DNA of 64,000 nt from Bacteroidetes bacterium OLB12 (GCA_001567185.1 LNFR01000009.1:1-64000), one strand, 5' to 3'; positions 27,052 to 36,441 are shown, counted from the stretch's first letter. Notes: generated by a model not told the origin, from the sequence alone. Numbers and translations are program-made.

Positions 27052-27623
27052 TTACCTGGCTTTTATAAGAATGTTCATTTTCACCATATCGTGTACCAAC
27101 TCATCTTTCAAGCCCTTATAAGCAACGCCAAACTGCTGCCGGTCGAAGTTCAAATTGGCTTGCGCTATAAAAAGTTTATCGGTTTGGGTGGTGGGCGTAA
27201 CTTCCACTTCCCACCGTTTGGTAATTCCTTTAATGGTTAAGTTGCCCAACACAAGTTTGCGGGCCGGGTTATCCGGATGAGGGCGCACGTCAATAATATC
27301 AACCTGGCGGTTGGATATTTCTTTACATCAAAAAAATCTTCATCCTTTAAATGGGCTTCCAGCTTCTTCTTGGGAATGGGATCTGAATCCGGAATATCGG
27401 TGCAGGTAATGGAGGTCATATCAATAACAAAATAGCCGCCTGCCAGCTTCTGATTTTTAAGTTTTACTTTGCCTTCCTTTATGCTTACAATACCCTGGTG
27501 CGAACCCACCACCTTGGTACCCGTCCACATTACCTTCGATTCGGAGGCCATTACAGTTAAATCGACTTGTGCGCAGGCACTACCCGCCATCAGAAACAAC
27601 AGGATTGGTAGAAGCAATTTCAT
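27052..27623 (-). pseudogene. YceI-family periplasmic protein, frameshifted
   Basis: This YceI-like lipocalin-fold protein, expected to bind a polyisoprenoid-type lipid, has signal peptide MKLLLPILLFLMAGSACAQ (start ATG 27623). The first frame runs through VMWTGTKVVGSHQGIV and DDEDFFDVKKYPTA-like sequence, then derails. A second frame from about 27305 continues as VDIIDVRPHP to LGNLTIKGITKRWEVEV and FGVAYKGLKDELV, a normal YceI ending. One base is missing near 27305-27306; restoring a C in a C-run would give GCC-CAG. The gene is either recently inactivated or carries a sequencing error. It lies 10 bp after the dioxygenase-like gene, in an operon. Confidence 0.82.
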
Positions 27624-27633
27624 ACGCGGTGGA

Positions 27634-28254
27634 TTAATCGTTTTGAACATTCAACCCCAAAACAATATCGCGCCTGCCATGCCACACCCCGGCATCATCC
27701 TTTGCAAGAGAAAGAATGCCCGAACCTCCCCGGTTAGATACTTGTGCCTTGGCTGCCGGAGTTAGCAAGGGATCATCTTCAAACTGATATTCATCAATCC
27801 AGTAATATCCTTTTGCTGTTTCATACACAATTGGATGAATGTGTTGTGGATTGTTGCTGTTGGGATACGATACGGGGCGAATGGTTTTAAATTCGTACTC
27901 GCCTTTCGAGTTAGTTTTAATCCAACCGCGAATGTGCCCGTGTTTGGTTGCCAGGGTTGGAATTTTTCCTTTGGAATACAGTCCCTTGCTGTCGGTTTGA
28001 TACAGATACAAAATCACATCCGGGGCTGGCGTTTTTCCATCGGTCTTGTAAATTATTCCACGAATAATCAATGGTTCGCCCGGTTCTGTTTCGTTTACAA
28101 GATTTGTTTTTGATTCAATAACAGCAGGCATGCCCACAAACATCAGTTGGCAGTCCTCGCAAGGGCCACCAATCTCTTTCATGGTGTGTGGTTGTTTCTG
28201 CGCGCAACCAGCAAGCGCCAGAAGGATTAGTCCGAAGGTGTAAGTCAATTTCAT
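27634..28254 (-). CDS. intradiol ring-cleavage dioxygenase-like lipoprotein
   Basis: This 206-aa lipoprotein (lipobox LALAGC) has a protocatechuate/catechol dioxygenase-type beta-sandwich. The features are LIIRGIIYKTDGKTPAPDVILYLYQTD, given here by its Tyr-bearing end, then GHIRGWIKTNSKGEYEF, IRPVSYP and the HxH in PQHIHPIVYE. The Tyr/Tyr/His/His iron-ligand set seems to be retained. Exported versions of this fold are common in Bacteroidota, and their substrates are unknown. It heads an operon with yceI and is divergent from the LytS/LytT pair. Confidence 0.84.
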   Translation of the reverse strand: MKLTYTFGLILLALAGCAQKQPHTMKEIGGPCEDCQLMFVGMPAVIESKTNLVNETEPGEPLIIRGIIYKTDGKTPAPDVILYLYQTDSKGLYSKGKIPTLATKHGHIRGWIKTNSKGEYEFKTIRPVSYPNSNNPQHIHPIVYETAKGYYWIDEYQFEDDPLLTPAAKAQVSNRGGSGILSLAKDDAGVWHGRRDIVLGLNVQND

Positions 28255-28290
28255 AATTTAATTTTTTTATGAATCTACGAACAGGCACCA

Positions 28291-28372
28291 CCGGAGTTTG
28301 TAAAACCTGACAAGACACACACGATTCTTGACGAACTGCATACATGTGTATAACCGGAATCTATAAAACCTG
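28291..28372 (+). promoter_or_regulatory. 19-bp imperfect direct repeats upstream of the LytS/LytT operon
   Basis: Two copies at 28291-28309 and 28354-28372 match at 16 of 19 positions (consensus CCGGA-rT-yT-rTAAAACCTG). Their starts are 63 bp apart, close to six helical turns. The second abuts the -7 element. They are candidate binding sites for the LytTR regulator encoded downstream. Confidence 0.45.
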
Positions 28373-28380
28373 TACTTTTG
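28373..28380 (+). promoter_or_regulatory. -7 promoter element of the LytS/LytT operon
   Basis: TACTTTTG fits TAnnTTTG and ends 4 bp before the ATG at 28385, the same geometry as at recG. A leaderless transcript is possible. Confidence 0.45.
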
Positions 28381-28384
28381 AAAT

Positions 28385-29401
28385 ATGTCGCGGTTCTTTT
28401 CTTATCGGTTAGATCACATCATTTTCTGGACACTGACTGTGCTCTTTCATGGCTACACACGTTGGCCCTCGATTAACCAGGTAGGGGTGGGTCAGTTTCT
28501 TCTCGAATTGGTGGTACGAAACGGATTGCTGGCTGGCGCGATTTATACAACGATCCTTTACTCGATACCGCAACTTAATAAAGGCAAACGGGCAGCAGGC
28601 GTGCTGGGCATCGTTCTGGCGATGCTCCTTTATGTAGCAGGAAAAAATGCGCACGATGTTTATTTCAATAGCCATGTGCAGAACGATCCGGAAAGACAGC
28701 AATTCTTTCAGAATTCATTTTACAACTTTTCCATTGTAACGTTTTACCTGGCGTTTGCAACTACGCTGTATTTAAGCAAGCAATGGTACCTGCAGCGCGA
28801 AAGAATGCGGCAGGTTGAAATGGAAAAATTAAACACCGAACTGGCATACCTGCGCGCGCAGATTAATCCGCACTTTCTATTTAACTCGATTAACACAATA
28901 TATTTTCAGATTGATAAACAAAACACAGCGGCCCGCGAAACGCTGGAAAAGTTTTCAGAAATGTTGCGGTATCAACTTTATGAGTGTGCCGAAGCCTCTA
29001 TTGCCATCGAAAAGGAAATTCAATACCTGAAAAATTACATGACGCTTCAAAAATTACGACTGGGCAAACGGCACGAGGTGGTGTTGGAAACAGAGGTAGC
29101 CCTGAAAGATTTTTTTATTCCCCCGCTGGTGCTAATCCCCTTTGTGGAAAATGCGTTTAAGCACGTATCGCACTTTACCGACAAGACGAACACAATCAGA
29201 ATGGCGCTATCCAGGGTGGGTAACACCTTGCAGTTTACCTCCGTCAACACAACCGATAATTCGTACAAAGCTGAGCCCGGGGGTATTGGTTTAAAAAACG
29301 TAACCCGAAGGCTCGATTTGTTGTATGGCGATCGGTATAAATTGGAAATCAAAACGGAAGCCGAAAAATTCAGTGTAACTCTTCTGATTCCATTTTTATG
29401 A
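28385..29401 (+). CDS. LytS/YehU-type sensor histidine kinase
   Basis: This 338-aa inner-membrane kinase has four N-terminal membrane helices. A coiled linker leads to the His_kinase domain with phosphoacceptor QINPHFLFNSINTIYFQ (His near residue 162). The ATPase N-box is PFVENAFKHV and the G-box is GGIGLKNVTRRLDLLYG. It has no large sensor domain, so the stimulus is probably sensed in or at the membrane. The last codon overlaps the response-regulator ATG (ATGA at 29398), a tight two-component operon. Confidence 0.94.
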   Translation: MSRFFSYRLDHIIFWTLTVLFHGYTRWPSINQVGVGQFLLELVVRNGLLAGAIYTTILYSIPQLNKGKRAAGVLGIVLAMLLYVAGKNAHDVYFNSHVQNDPERQQFFQNSFYNFSIVTFYLAFATTLYLSKQWYLQRERMRQVEMEKLNTELAYLRAQINPHFLFNSINTIYFQIDKQNTAARETLEKFSEMLRYQLYECAEASIAIEKEIQYLKNYMTLQKLRLGKRHEVVLETEVALKDFFIPPLVLIPFVENAFKHVSHFTDKTNTIRMALSRVGNTLQFTSVNTTDNSYKAEPGGIGLKNVTRRLDLLYGDRYKLEIKTEAEKFSVTLLIPFL

Positions 29402-30102
29402 AACTGCGCTGCGTGGTTATAGACGATGAACCCATTGCCCGAAAGGGAATGGAAGAATATGTGGCTGATGTTCCGTACCTCAGTCATGTTGGGAGTTTTG
29501 AAAGCGCAGCCGATGCGAAAGTCTATCTTTCCGATCACCCGGTTGATTTGATGTTGCTGGACATCCGCATGCCGAAACAATCCGGTATCGATTTTCTGAA
29601 AGAACTACACGAACCACCCCTGGTAATTTTTACCACGGCTTATCCGCAACATGCGCTGGAGAGTTATGAATTGAATGTGATTGATTATTTGGTTAAACCG
29701 ATTTCGCCCGATCGTTTTAAAAAAGCGACACAAAAGGCGTTTGATTATTTTCAATTAAAGAACCCTCAAACCGTACCTGATTTTTTCTTCATTAAAAGCA
29801 ATCATCAACTGGAGAAAATTTCTTTCAGTGAAGTATTGTTTGTTGAAGCAATGCAAAACTATTGCGTCATTCACACCCCCAGCCGAAAACTGATTTGCTA
29901 CATTACCCTTACGGCCATGCTGGAAAAACTTCCGGCCGATCGGTTTATGAAAGTACATAAATCCTTTATTGTGGCTTTAGATAAAGTAACGGGTATTGAA
30001 GGAAGTTCGTTGAAAATAGGAAGTTTAGTCATACCAACTAGCCGAAGTTTAAAGGCCCTGCTTACTGAAAGAATTACTGGAAAGACAATTCTTAAAAGGT
30101 AA
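29398..30102 (+). CDS. LytTR-family response regulator
   Basis: This 234-aa response regulator pairs with the overlapping kinase. The receiver domain (residues about 3-120) has the acidic pair in VIDDEP, phosphoacceptor Asp in LMLLDIRMPKQSG, and the conserved Lys in VIDYLVKPISPDRF. The LytTR domain (about 135-230) includes ISFSEVLFVEAMQNYCVIHT and FMKVHKSFIVALDKV. It probably binds the direct repeats upstream of its own operon. Confidence 0.95.
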   Translation: MKLRCVVIDDEPIARKGMEEYVADVPYLSHVGSFESAADAKVYLSDHPVDLMLLDIRMPKQSGIDFLKELHEPPLVIFTTAYPQHALESYELNVIDYLVKPISPDRFKKATQKAFDYFQLKNPQTVPDFFFIKSNHQLEKISFSEVLFVEAMQNYCVIHTPSRKLICYITLTAMLEKLPADRFMKVHKSFIVALDKVTGIEGSSLKIGSLVIPTSRSLKALLTERITGKTILKR

Positions 30103-30145
30103 TTTGAGCAAAGGATCAAATTTCAATTTTACCTAGTTAGTAACC

Positions 30146-31585
30146 TCACTTCTGTTTTAATATAATAAGTTGAGATTTCATCGAAACGGTCCTATCTAAA
30201 AACTCCCTGAGTTGGTCATACTCATCTACATTGAAGATAATTTTGTTCAATTTTAGGCGAGAGGTAATAAATATTTGTCCATTTATGACAGAAATGTTAT
30301 TTGAAAAGATGGCTGAACGTTTAGGTAATTCGATTATTTTACTCTCAGGGATAGATTCAATTGTATATCCATCTGGAATATTAAGAGAAGTTGTAACTGT
30401 CCTTTCCAATCGGGAATAAAAATCTACAGGATAAAGTCTTTCTTTGTTTTTAAATGGGTTGGTTTCATCTTTTAGACCCAGAAACGGATTAATTAATAAC
30501 AAGTTGTTAGCTACCTGAACCTGATTTGGAATGAGTGCTTCATATTCCAACTTGATTCTTATAGAATCCACTAAGTCATTCACTTTTTGCTTAGTTACAT
30601 GCCAATTACTCTTATCAAGTTCACTTTTAAGAAAATCGTCTTCACCAATTTCTGCAATTTTTTTCCAACTCAGTTTTGCATTATATCCCGTCTGTTGAAT
30701 TATTAAGCTACCTTTTAACTGGTTTGTACTGTCTAATACTAGTGATGCGTTGGCAACTACTTTTGCGTCTAATTGGAGGCTGTCGCGGACAATACCATAT
30801 TTTTGTAAGCGGTCTTTGGTGTACTCTTCCTCAAATTTTCCAGAATATCCAGGTTGAAACTGAATTGAGGACCTATAATAAGACTCAGAAGGCATAAGTG
30901 GCTCAGGCAAGAAGGCTGGTATATCAGTAAGAATATATTTTCTCCGTGCTCCTTTTTCGTTAACAGAAATATCATTCATGTTAAACAATCCATTAATTTT
31001 TGCGATCACCCCTCCACGGCTCCCAGGGAAAAAAATCTCGTATTCGCTCCATAAAACTGGTATGGAATATTGGAAATTCCATGAGAAGATGGTGTAGTAA
31101 GGAGTTGTGATAGTGTATGAATAATCTATGATGGAACCAGCTACAGCATTTGGGATTGCCACAGAGTTCCCTTTAAGTCCTCGTGCTAATTTTTGTTTGT
31201 AAATAGCATCCTTTTGGATTTCTGTTGACTTGATCTTTCCATTCTCATAATTGTAAATGGTGCATTTAAAACCAGTCATTCTTGATTCTGCCGTAGCAAT
31301 TGAAACATTAGCCCATTCTTCCAATGCGCTTTGTTTGTAAATTTTTATCCTACGGTGGTGGGTAAATTTCACACCTGAATAAAGATCAGTAGTATTCTTT
31401 CCTATGTCAAATAATATAACTGCAGTCGCAGTTGTATCTTTTTCGTAAGCAGAACTAATTAACCATTTCAATTCTGGGGGCTCATTTTCGATGGGGCGCA
31501 ATATTGTTTGCGCCATAATTTCTGGGATCGTAAATACCAGGCACCAAATAACCAGATATAGGGCAGGTTTTAATAAATAATTCAT
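30146..31585 (-). CDS. exported DUF3857-like protein without transglutaminase core
   Basis: This protein of about 479 aa starts at ATG 31585 (MNYLLKPALYLVIWCLVF, signal peptide ending near IMAQ). The upstream TTG reading adds an unlikely extension. The N-terminal half resembles the DUF3857 beta-sandwich (KFTHHRRIKIYKQSALEEW, GSIIDYSYTIT). The sequence then passes directly to segments like the C-terminal beta domain of the same family (NQLKGSLIIQQTGYNAKLSW, YTIESIPESKIIELPK). The intervening transglutaminase-like core, with its Cys/His/Asp, is absent. Base composition is visibly more AT-rich than the flanking genes. It may be a structural paralogue. Confidence 0.72.
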   Translation of the reverse strand: MNYLLKPALYLVIWCLVFTIPEIMAQTILRPIENEPPELKWLISSAYEKDTTATAVILFDIGKNTTDLYSGVKFTHHRRIKIYKQSALEEWANVSIATAESRMTGFKCTIYNYENGKIKSTEIQKDAIYKQKLARGLKGNSVAIPNAVAGSIIDYSYTITTPYYTIFSWNFQYSIPVLWSEYEIFFPGSRGGVIAKINGLFNMNDISVNEKGARRKYILTDIPAFLPEPLMPSESYYRSSIQFQPGYSGKFEEEYTKDRLQKYGIVRDSLQLDAKVVANASLVLDSTNQLKGSLIIQQTGYNAKLSWKKIAEIGEDDFLKSELDKSNWHVTKQKVNDLVDSIRIKLEYEALIPNQVQVANNLLLINPFLGLKDETNPFKNKERLYPVDFYSRLERTVTTSLNIPDGYTIESIPESKIIELPKRSAIFSNNISVINGQIFITSRLKLNKIIFNVDEYDQLREFLDRTVSMKSQLIILKQK

Positions 31586-31773
31586 TGGAATGAATGCAAC
31601 TCTGTCAAAATTCAAAATAATAGACTGTAAAGCTTTGGACACTAAATTGATTTTCAGCTCTTCACCAATCCTAAAATCTCGTTCAACTTCATAGGCTATG
31701 TTACCAAAAATTCTGTTTAAACCACCATTTAAAAGCCGGGTCAACCAGCATCACTGCTGCTATTTCGAAGCTT

Positions 31774-34386
31774 TCACTTCTTCAGCACCCCCAAAATCTC
31801 ATTCAGTTTCAGCAACGCCTCTACCGGACTGATCGTATTGATGTCAATCTTTTCCAGCAATTCATGAACGGCTTTGGATTTGGGATCCATTTCAAACAAG
31901 CTCATCTGGGGCGAGGGCTTGGGCAACGCATCAAATTTTTTTCCGGACGCAGTCGATTCATTTTTATGTTTATCCTTTTCCAGAAAATGCAAAATCTCGT
32001 TGGCACGCAACACTACTTTGTTGGGCATACCGGCCAACTGGGCTACATGTATCCCAAAGCTGTGCTCGCTGCCGCCTTCTTTTAGCTTGCGCATGAAAAT
32101 GATTTTATCGCCCACTTCCTTTACACTTACGTTGAAGTTTTTAACACGCGGCAAATCTTCGGTTAACTGATTTAACTCGTGGTAGTGCGTGGCAAATAAA
32201 GTTTTCGCTTTAAAGTCTTTATGGTTGTGCAGGTATTCTACAATCGACCAGGCAATGGAAACACCATCGTAGGTAGAAGTGCCCCGCCCGATTTCATCCA
32301 TCAAAATCAAACTGCGATCGCTCAGGTTATTGAGAATGCTGGCTGTCTCCGTCATCTCCACCATAAAGGTGGATTCACCTCTGGATAAATTATCGCTTGC
32401 ACCCACGCGCGTAAATACTTTATCAATAATGCCAATGGTTGCGGCTTCGGCCGGAATGTAACATCCCATTTGTGCCATCAACACAATCAATGCAGTTTGT
32501 CGCAACAAGGCCGATTTACCTGCCATGTTTGGCCCGGTAATGATCAGAATCTGCTGTGTTTCATTGTCGAGGTAAATATCATTGGGCACATAACTTTCGC
32601 CCATAGGTAATTGCTTTTCAATTACCGGATGGCGGCCCGCTTTTATTGCCAACCGTTTGCTTTCGCTGATTTCGGGTTTGTGGTATTGATTAGCACGTGC
32701 AATTTCAGCAAACGCAACCAAACAATCCAGCGAAGCGATAACGCGGGCATTTTGTTGAATCTGTGCTGTAAAGTCGGCTGCGTGGCGCACCAACTCTACA
32801 AACAACCGTTGTTCAATTACCAGTAATTTTTCTTCGGCATGAAGAATCTTTTCTTCGTACACCTTCAGTTCTTCGGTAATGTATCGCTCGGCATTTACCA
32901 GGGTTTGCTTTCGGATCCAATCCGCGGGCACTTTGTCTTTGTTGGCATTGCTTACTTCCAGGTAATATCCAAACACCTTGTTGTAGGAAATCTTGAGTGA
33001 GTTAATGCCTGTGCGCTCTACTTCGCGCTTTTGTATCTGTAACAAATAATCTTTGCCTGAAAATGCGATTGTTCGAAGTTCGTCCAGCTCGGCATTCACA
33101 CCTTCTTTAATGATCCCTCCCTGGTGCAACAACATGGGCGCATCTTCTTTCAATTCGCGCTCAATCTTTTCCAGTAAAAACTCGCACTTATTTAACTGGC
33201 CGCTTAGTTTCTTTAGTTCATTGGACGAAGATGTTTCCAATAGCCCGATGATGGGGATGATGGCTTTGAGTGAGCGCCTTAGTTGTAACAGTTCGCGCGG
33301 ATTAATTCTGCCTACAGCCACTTTCGAGATCAGGCGTTCCAGGTCGGTAATCTGACCTAGGTGTTCCAGAATTTTACCAGACAGATCGTGGTTATTGTAG
33401 AATTGATCAACTACCTGCAGGCGTTCGTCAATGGCTTGCTTGTCCTTCAGCGGCAGGATTAACCATTTGCGCAGGTTGCGCGACCCCATGGGGGTAACGG
33501 TTTTATCCAACACTTCGAGCAATGACACTCCGCCTTCGTTGGAAGAGCTGACCAACTCCAGATTGCGAATGGTAAATTTATCCAGCCACACATATTTTTC
33601 TTCATCGATGCGCGAGATGGCCGCAATGTGCTGCGTGTCTTTATGTTCGGTAGCTTCGAGGTAGTGTAATATCGCACCTGCGGCTATGATGGCTTCGTTC
33701 ATCCCATCAACACCAAAACCTTTCAGCGTGTTGGTTTTAAACTGTTGTATCAGTTTTTCGTTTCCGAAATCAAAAGCATATACCCAGTCGTCAAGCGCAA
33801 AGGTGGCATGCGCTTCGCCAAACTGCGTTTCAAATTTTTCACGATTGGATTTGCTAAAAATGATTTCGGCCGGGGCAAAACTTTGTATGAGTTTATACAC
33901 ATATACTTCCGGCCCTTGTGCCGCATAAAACTCACCCGTGCTGATATCCAGAAAAGAAACACCCAAAAGATTTTTGCCGGCATACAGCGAAGCCAGGAAG
34001 TTGTTTTGTTTTCGTTCCAGTACGTTATCGTTAAACGAAACCCCGGGTGTAACCAACTCGGTAACACCGCGCTTTACAATACCTTTTACAAAGCGGGGGT
34101 CTTCCAGTTGATCGCAAATGGCTACGCGGTTTCCGGCCCGAACCAGTTTGGGCAGGTAAGTGTCCAACGCATGATGTGGAAATCCGGCTAATTCAATTTC
34201 GGATGCAGATCCATTGCCTCGTTTGGTAAGCGTAATATCCAGTACCCTGGCCGCTTTGATCGCATCTTCGCCAAAGGTTTCGTAAAAATCGCCCACCCGA
34301 AAAAGCAACAACGCACCCGGATACTTTGCCTTGATGGCGCTGTATTGTTTCATTAACGGGGTATCCATTGCACCTGCTCCTGCCAT
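31774..34386 (-). CDS. mutS: DNA mismatch repair protein MutS
   Basis: MutS recognises mismatches and small loops. The N-terminal mismatch-binding domain has LLFRVGDFYETFGEDA (Phe-x-Glu) near residue 30. Connector, lever and clamp domains follow. The ATPase has Walker A GPNMAGKSALLRQ (about residue 617), Walker B LILMDEIGRGTSTYDG and the HTH-like C-terminus. The length is 870 aa from the ATG at 34386. An upstream TTG at 34395 would add three residues but is unnecessary. It lies between the DUF3857-like gene and the exported methyltransferase gene on the same strand. Confidence 0.96.
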   Translation of the reverse strand: MAGAGAMDTPLMKQYSAIKAKYPGALLLFRVGDFYETFGEDAIKAARVLDITLTKRGNGSASEIELAGFPHHALDTYLPKLVRAGNRVAICDQLEDPRFVKGIVKRGVTELVTPGVSFNDNVLERKQNNFLASLYAGKNLLGVSFLDISTGEFYAAQGPEVYVYKLIQSFAPAEIIFSKSNREKFETQFGEAHATFALDDWVYAFDFGNEKLIQQFKTNTLKGFGVDGMNEAIIAAGAILHYLEATEHKDTQHIAAISRIDEEKYVWLDKFTIRNLELVSSSNEGGVSLLEVLDKTVTPMGSRNLRKWLILPLKDKQAIDERLQVVDQFYNNHDLSGKILEHLGQITDLERLISKVAVGRINPRELLQLRRSLKAIIPIIGLLETSSSNELKKLSGQLNKCEFLLEKIERELKEDAPMLLHQGGIIKEGVNAELDELRTIAFSGKDYLLQIQKREVERTGINSLKISYNKVFGYYLEVSNANKDKVPADWIRKQTLVNAERYITEELKVYEEKILHAEEKLLVIEQRLFVELVRHAADFTAQIQQNARVIASLDCLVAFAEIARANQYHKPEISESKRLAIKAGRHPVIEKQLPMGESYVPNDIYLDNETQQILIITGPNMAGKSALLRQTALIVLMAQMGCYIPAEAATIGIIDKVFTRVGASDNLSRGESTFMVEMTETASILNNLSDRSLILMDEIGRGTSTYDGVSIAWSIVEYLHNHKDFKAKTLFATHYHELNQLTEDLPRVKNFNVSVKEVGDKIIFMRKLKEGGSEHSFGIHVAQLAGMPNKVVLRANEILHFLEKDKHKNESTASGKKFDALPKPSPQMSLFEMDPKSKAVHELLEKIDINTISPVEALLKLNEILGVLKK

Positions 34387-34470
34387 AGCCGGCAAAATAA
34401 AGAAAAGTCTGCATTAGGATTAACAACTTATTGCAATCGTTTAGGAATAAGTACCGGAGGCAAGCAAGTC

Positions 34471-35127
34471 TTACGGATTCTCGGCCACAATCAGCCACAT
34501 CTTATCGCCCTTTTCTTTGGTACGATCTGCAAATGGATCTTGTTGTTTGATAATGGTGAAGCCCGCTGCTTTCAAATCGGCCAACGCAAAGTTTATGCTT
34601 AGCTCGTGTTTGCGTTCCTGTTCCTGGCGGGGGCTTTCTCTGCGCGAGTCTGCAATGGCTTCGCACAGTACCAACCGCCCACCGGATTTTAATGCTGCTT
34701 TAATATGCTTTAATATTTTATCGTGTTCATCCATTTCGTGATAGGTATCAACAATAATTACAGCATCGAGCGTATTAACCGGTAGCTTTGGATTATCGTA
34801 ATCACCTTTAATAGCAATAACATTTTCTAGTTTTCTATTGGCAAGGTTGGTCTTTAGTTTATCGAGTTTGGGCTGTTCTACGTCCACCGCATAAACTTTT
34901 CCGGTTTTAACAAGCGCAGCCAGCTTTACTGTCATGTACCCCTCGTGGCAACCTACATCGGCTACGTGGCTGTTTGCATTAAGATTTAAGTGCTGGATTA
35001 ATTCCGCAGCTTTTTGCCAGCTGTCGCGCTCGGCCCAGGCGCTTTCCTTGTACACATCTTTCCAGGCATCTTGTGCATGGAGGGCGAATGAAAACAGGAA
35101 GGTTCCGATGATAATGAACGGCCTCAT
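34471..35127 (-). CDS. exported class I SAM-dependent methyltransferase-like protein
   Basis: This 218-aa protein has a convincing signal peptide (MRPFIIIGTFLFSFALHAQ) followed by a Rossmann methyltransferase domain. Motif I is HVADVGCHEGYMTVKLA, the acidic ribose-binding residue is in VYAVDVEQPKLDKL, motif IV is LDAVIIVDTYHEM and motif V is GGRLVLCEAI. SAM is normally cytoplasmic, so secretion is puzzling, although similar signal-bearing methyltransferases occur in Bacteroidota. The substrate is unknown. The ATG at 35127 is well placed before the signal peptide. The 231-bp upstream gap (35128-35358) has only a 5-bp stem near 35323-35336. Confidence 0.82.
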   Translation of the reverse strand: MRPFIIIGTFLFSFALHAQDAWKDVYKESAWAERDSWQKAAELIQHLNLNANSHVADVGCHEGYMTVKLAALVKTGKVYAVDVEQPKLDKLKTNLANRKLENVIAIKGDYDNPKLPVNTLDAVIIVDTYHEMDEHDKILKHIKAALKSGGRLVLCEAIADSRRESPRQEQERKHELSINFALADLKAAGFTIIKQQDPFADRTKEKGDKMWLIVAENP

Positions 35128-35358
35128 GCTTACAAGGTACGCATAGCGCTTGATCCGGTTTTGCCCTTAACAAATATTTTGATTTTCGTGCTGAAAAGCC
35201 ATCTGTAAACGCAATTTCATTTACCAGATTTTTTAAAGACTGTAATTTGGTGCGTACTTACGTTACTAATTGGGTAAGGATTGATCGGGTTAGCCATGAA
35301 ATTTGCCTGTAGCTTAAAAAACCTGCGTTTCCGCAGAGAATAAAATTGTAAACCGTAC

Positions 35359-35838
35359 ATGGCTGTATCAGAGAAAGAATTTGTTGCTCTTGTAAATGAA
35401 AACCGCGGTATCATTTACAAAGTAATTCGCCTCTACATTTACCATGAAGAAGATACACGCGATCTGTACCAGGAGATTGTATTCCAGGCCTGGAAGTCTT
35501 ATCCGCGGTTTGATGGCCGATCCAGGTTTTCTACCTGGCTTTACCGGGTAGGATTAAACACAGTACTTACATTTAAACGAAGGCCGGTAGTTGTAGTGCC
35601 CCATGAAGACCTGGCCTCACTGAATGTAGCCCAAACCAAAACCAATACCGATGAAAGTGAAGCCTTGTACGCAGCCATCCGGCAACTGCCTGAAATAGAT
35701 CGGATGATAATTTCGTTGCACCTGGATGGCTATGAAAACGAAGAGATTGCAGAGATAACCGGTCTTACTAAAAACAACACAGCGGTAAAACTGCATCGTA
35801 TTAAAGATATTTTGATTAAGAAGCTTAAAGCCGAGTAA
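35359..35838 (+). CDS. ECF-type RNA polymerase sigma factor
   Basis: This 159-aa sigma-70-family factor has only regions 2 and 4. Region 2 is IIYKVIRLYIYHEEDTRDLYQ with DLYQEIVFQAWKSYPRFDGRSRFSTWLYRVGLN (key residues DLYQE and FSTWLYR). Region 4 is IISLHLDGYENEEIAEITGLTKNNTAVKLHR (helix-turn-helix). It is followed after 2 bp by a membrane protein that probably serves as its anti-sigma factor. The target regulon is unknown. Confidence 0.93.
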   Translation: MAVSEKEFVALVNENRGIIYKVIRLYIYHEEDTRDLYQEIVFQAWKSYPRFDGRSRFSTWLYRVGLNTVLTFKRRPVVVVPHEDLASLNVAQTKTNTDESEALYAAIRQLPEIDRMIISLHLDGYENEEIAEITGLTKNNTAVKLHRIKDILIKKLKAE

Positions 35839-35840
35839 CC

Positions 35841-36440
35841 ATGGACTTAAAAGAAGCCTGGAAAAAATTAGAACAGGAGAAATTAACACAACCCGTAGCC
35901 GGTGTAGAAGAGGTTTATAAAACCAGCAAGCATCCGGTACAAAAACTAATCCGTAGTTTTAAAATTGCGTTGGGGTTTGTGGTATTTTTTGAATTGGCCT
36001 TTGCTTACCTGGCTATCGCAATGCCCCAGCCAATTGTAAAAGGCGCCATGGTGCTGATGATGGTGGTGTACATCTTTTACTTTGTAGCCAACTATCAAAC
36101 CCTGCAACACATCAATCGTACATTTCGTATGGATCAAAACCTTGCGCACACCTTGCAATCCATTTACGACAACACGCAGCAGTCATTAAAATTTCAGCGC
36201 AGATCAGCGGTGTTCATCTATCCGCTGGCAGCTACCTGCGGTTTCCTGTTTGGGCTTTCTATCGAGCGCAACGTAGTGGAAGTATTACAAAACCGTTCGG
36301 TGTGGGTTAGTTTATTGATAACTATTTCGGTGTTAACACCCATCAGCTATTTTGTTGCCATACAATTAGAACGTGTGAGTTATGGCCGCTACCTTAACCA
36401 ATTGCGAAGCCTGATTCATCAGTTGGAGGTGCAGGCCTGA
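35841..36440 (+). CDS. membrane protein, candidate anti-sigma factor
   Basis: This 199-aa protein has a soluble N-terminus of about 45 residues (KEAWKKLEQEKLTQP) and four membrane helices. The helices are about 47-65, 70-88, 130-150 and 160-180, with a cytoplasmic or periplasmic helical loop between them. It has no Zn anti-sigma (HxxxCxxC) motif. The 2-bp spacing from the ECF sigma gene and the cytosolic N-terminus make it the likely partner that sequesters the sigma factor. The family itself is not recognised. Its stop is 1 bp from the stop of the convergent kinase-like gene. Confidence 0.78.
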   Translation: MDLKEAWKKLEQEKLTQPVAGVEEVYKTSKHPVQKLIRSFKIALGFVVFFELAFAYLAIAMPQPIVKGAMVLMMVVYIFYFVANYQTLQHINRTFRMDQNLAHTLQSIYDNTQQSLKFQRRSAVFIYPLAATCGFLFGLSIERNVVEVLQNRSVWVSLLITISVLTPISYFVAIQLERVSYGRYLNQLRSLIHQLEVQA

Positions 36441-36441
36441 A

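Noticed and set aside
29047-29580. Minus-strand frame of 177 codons
   Set aside because: It is fully antisense to the LytS/LytT overlap; no recognisable domain.
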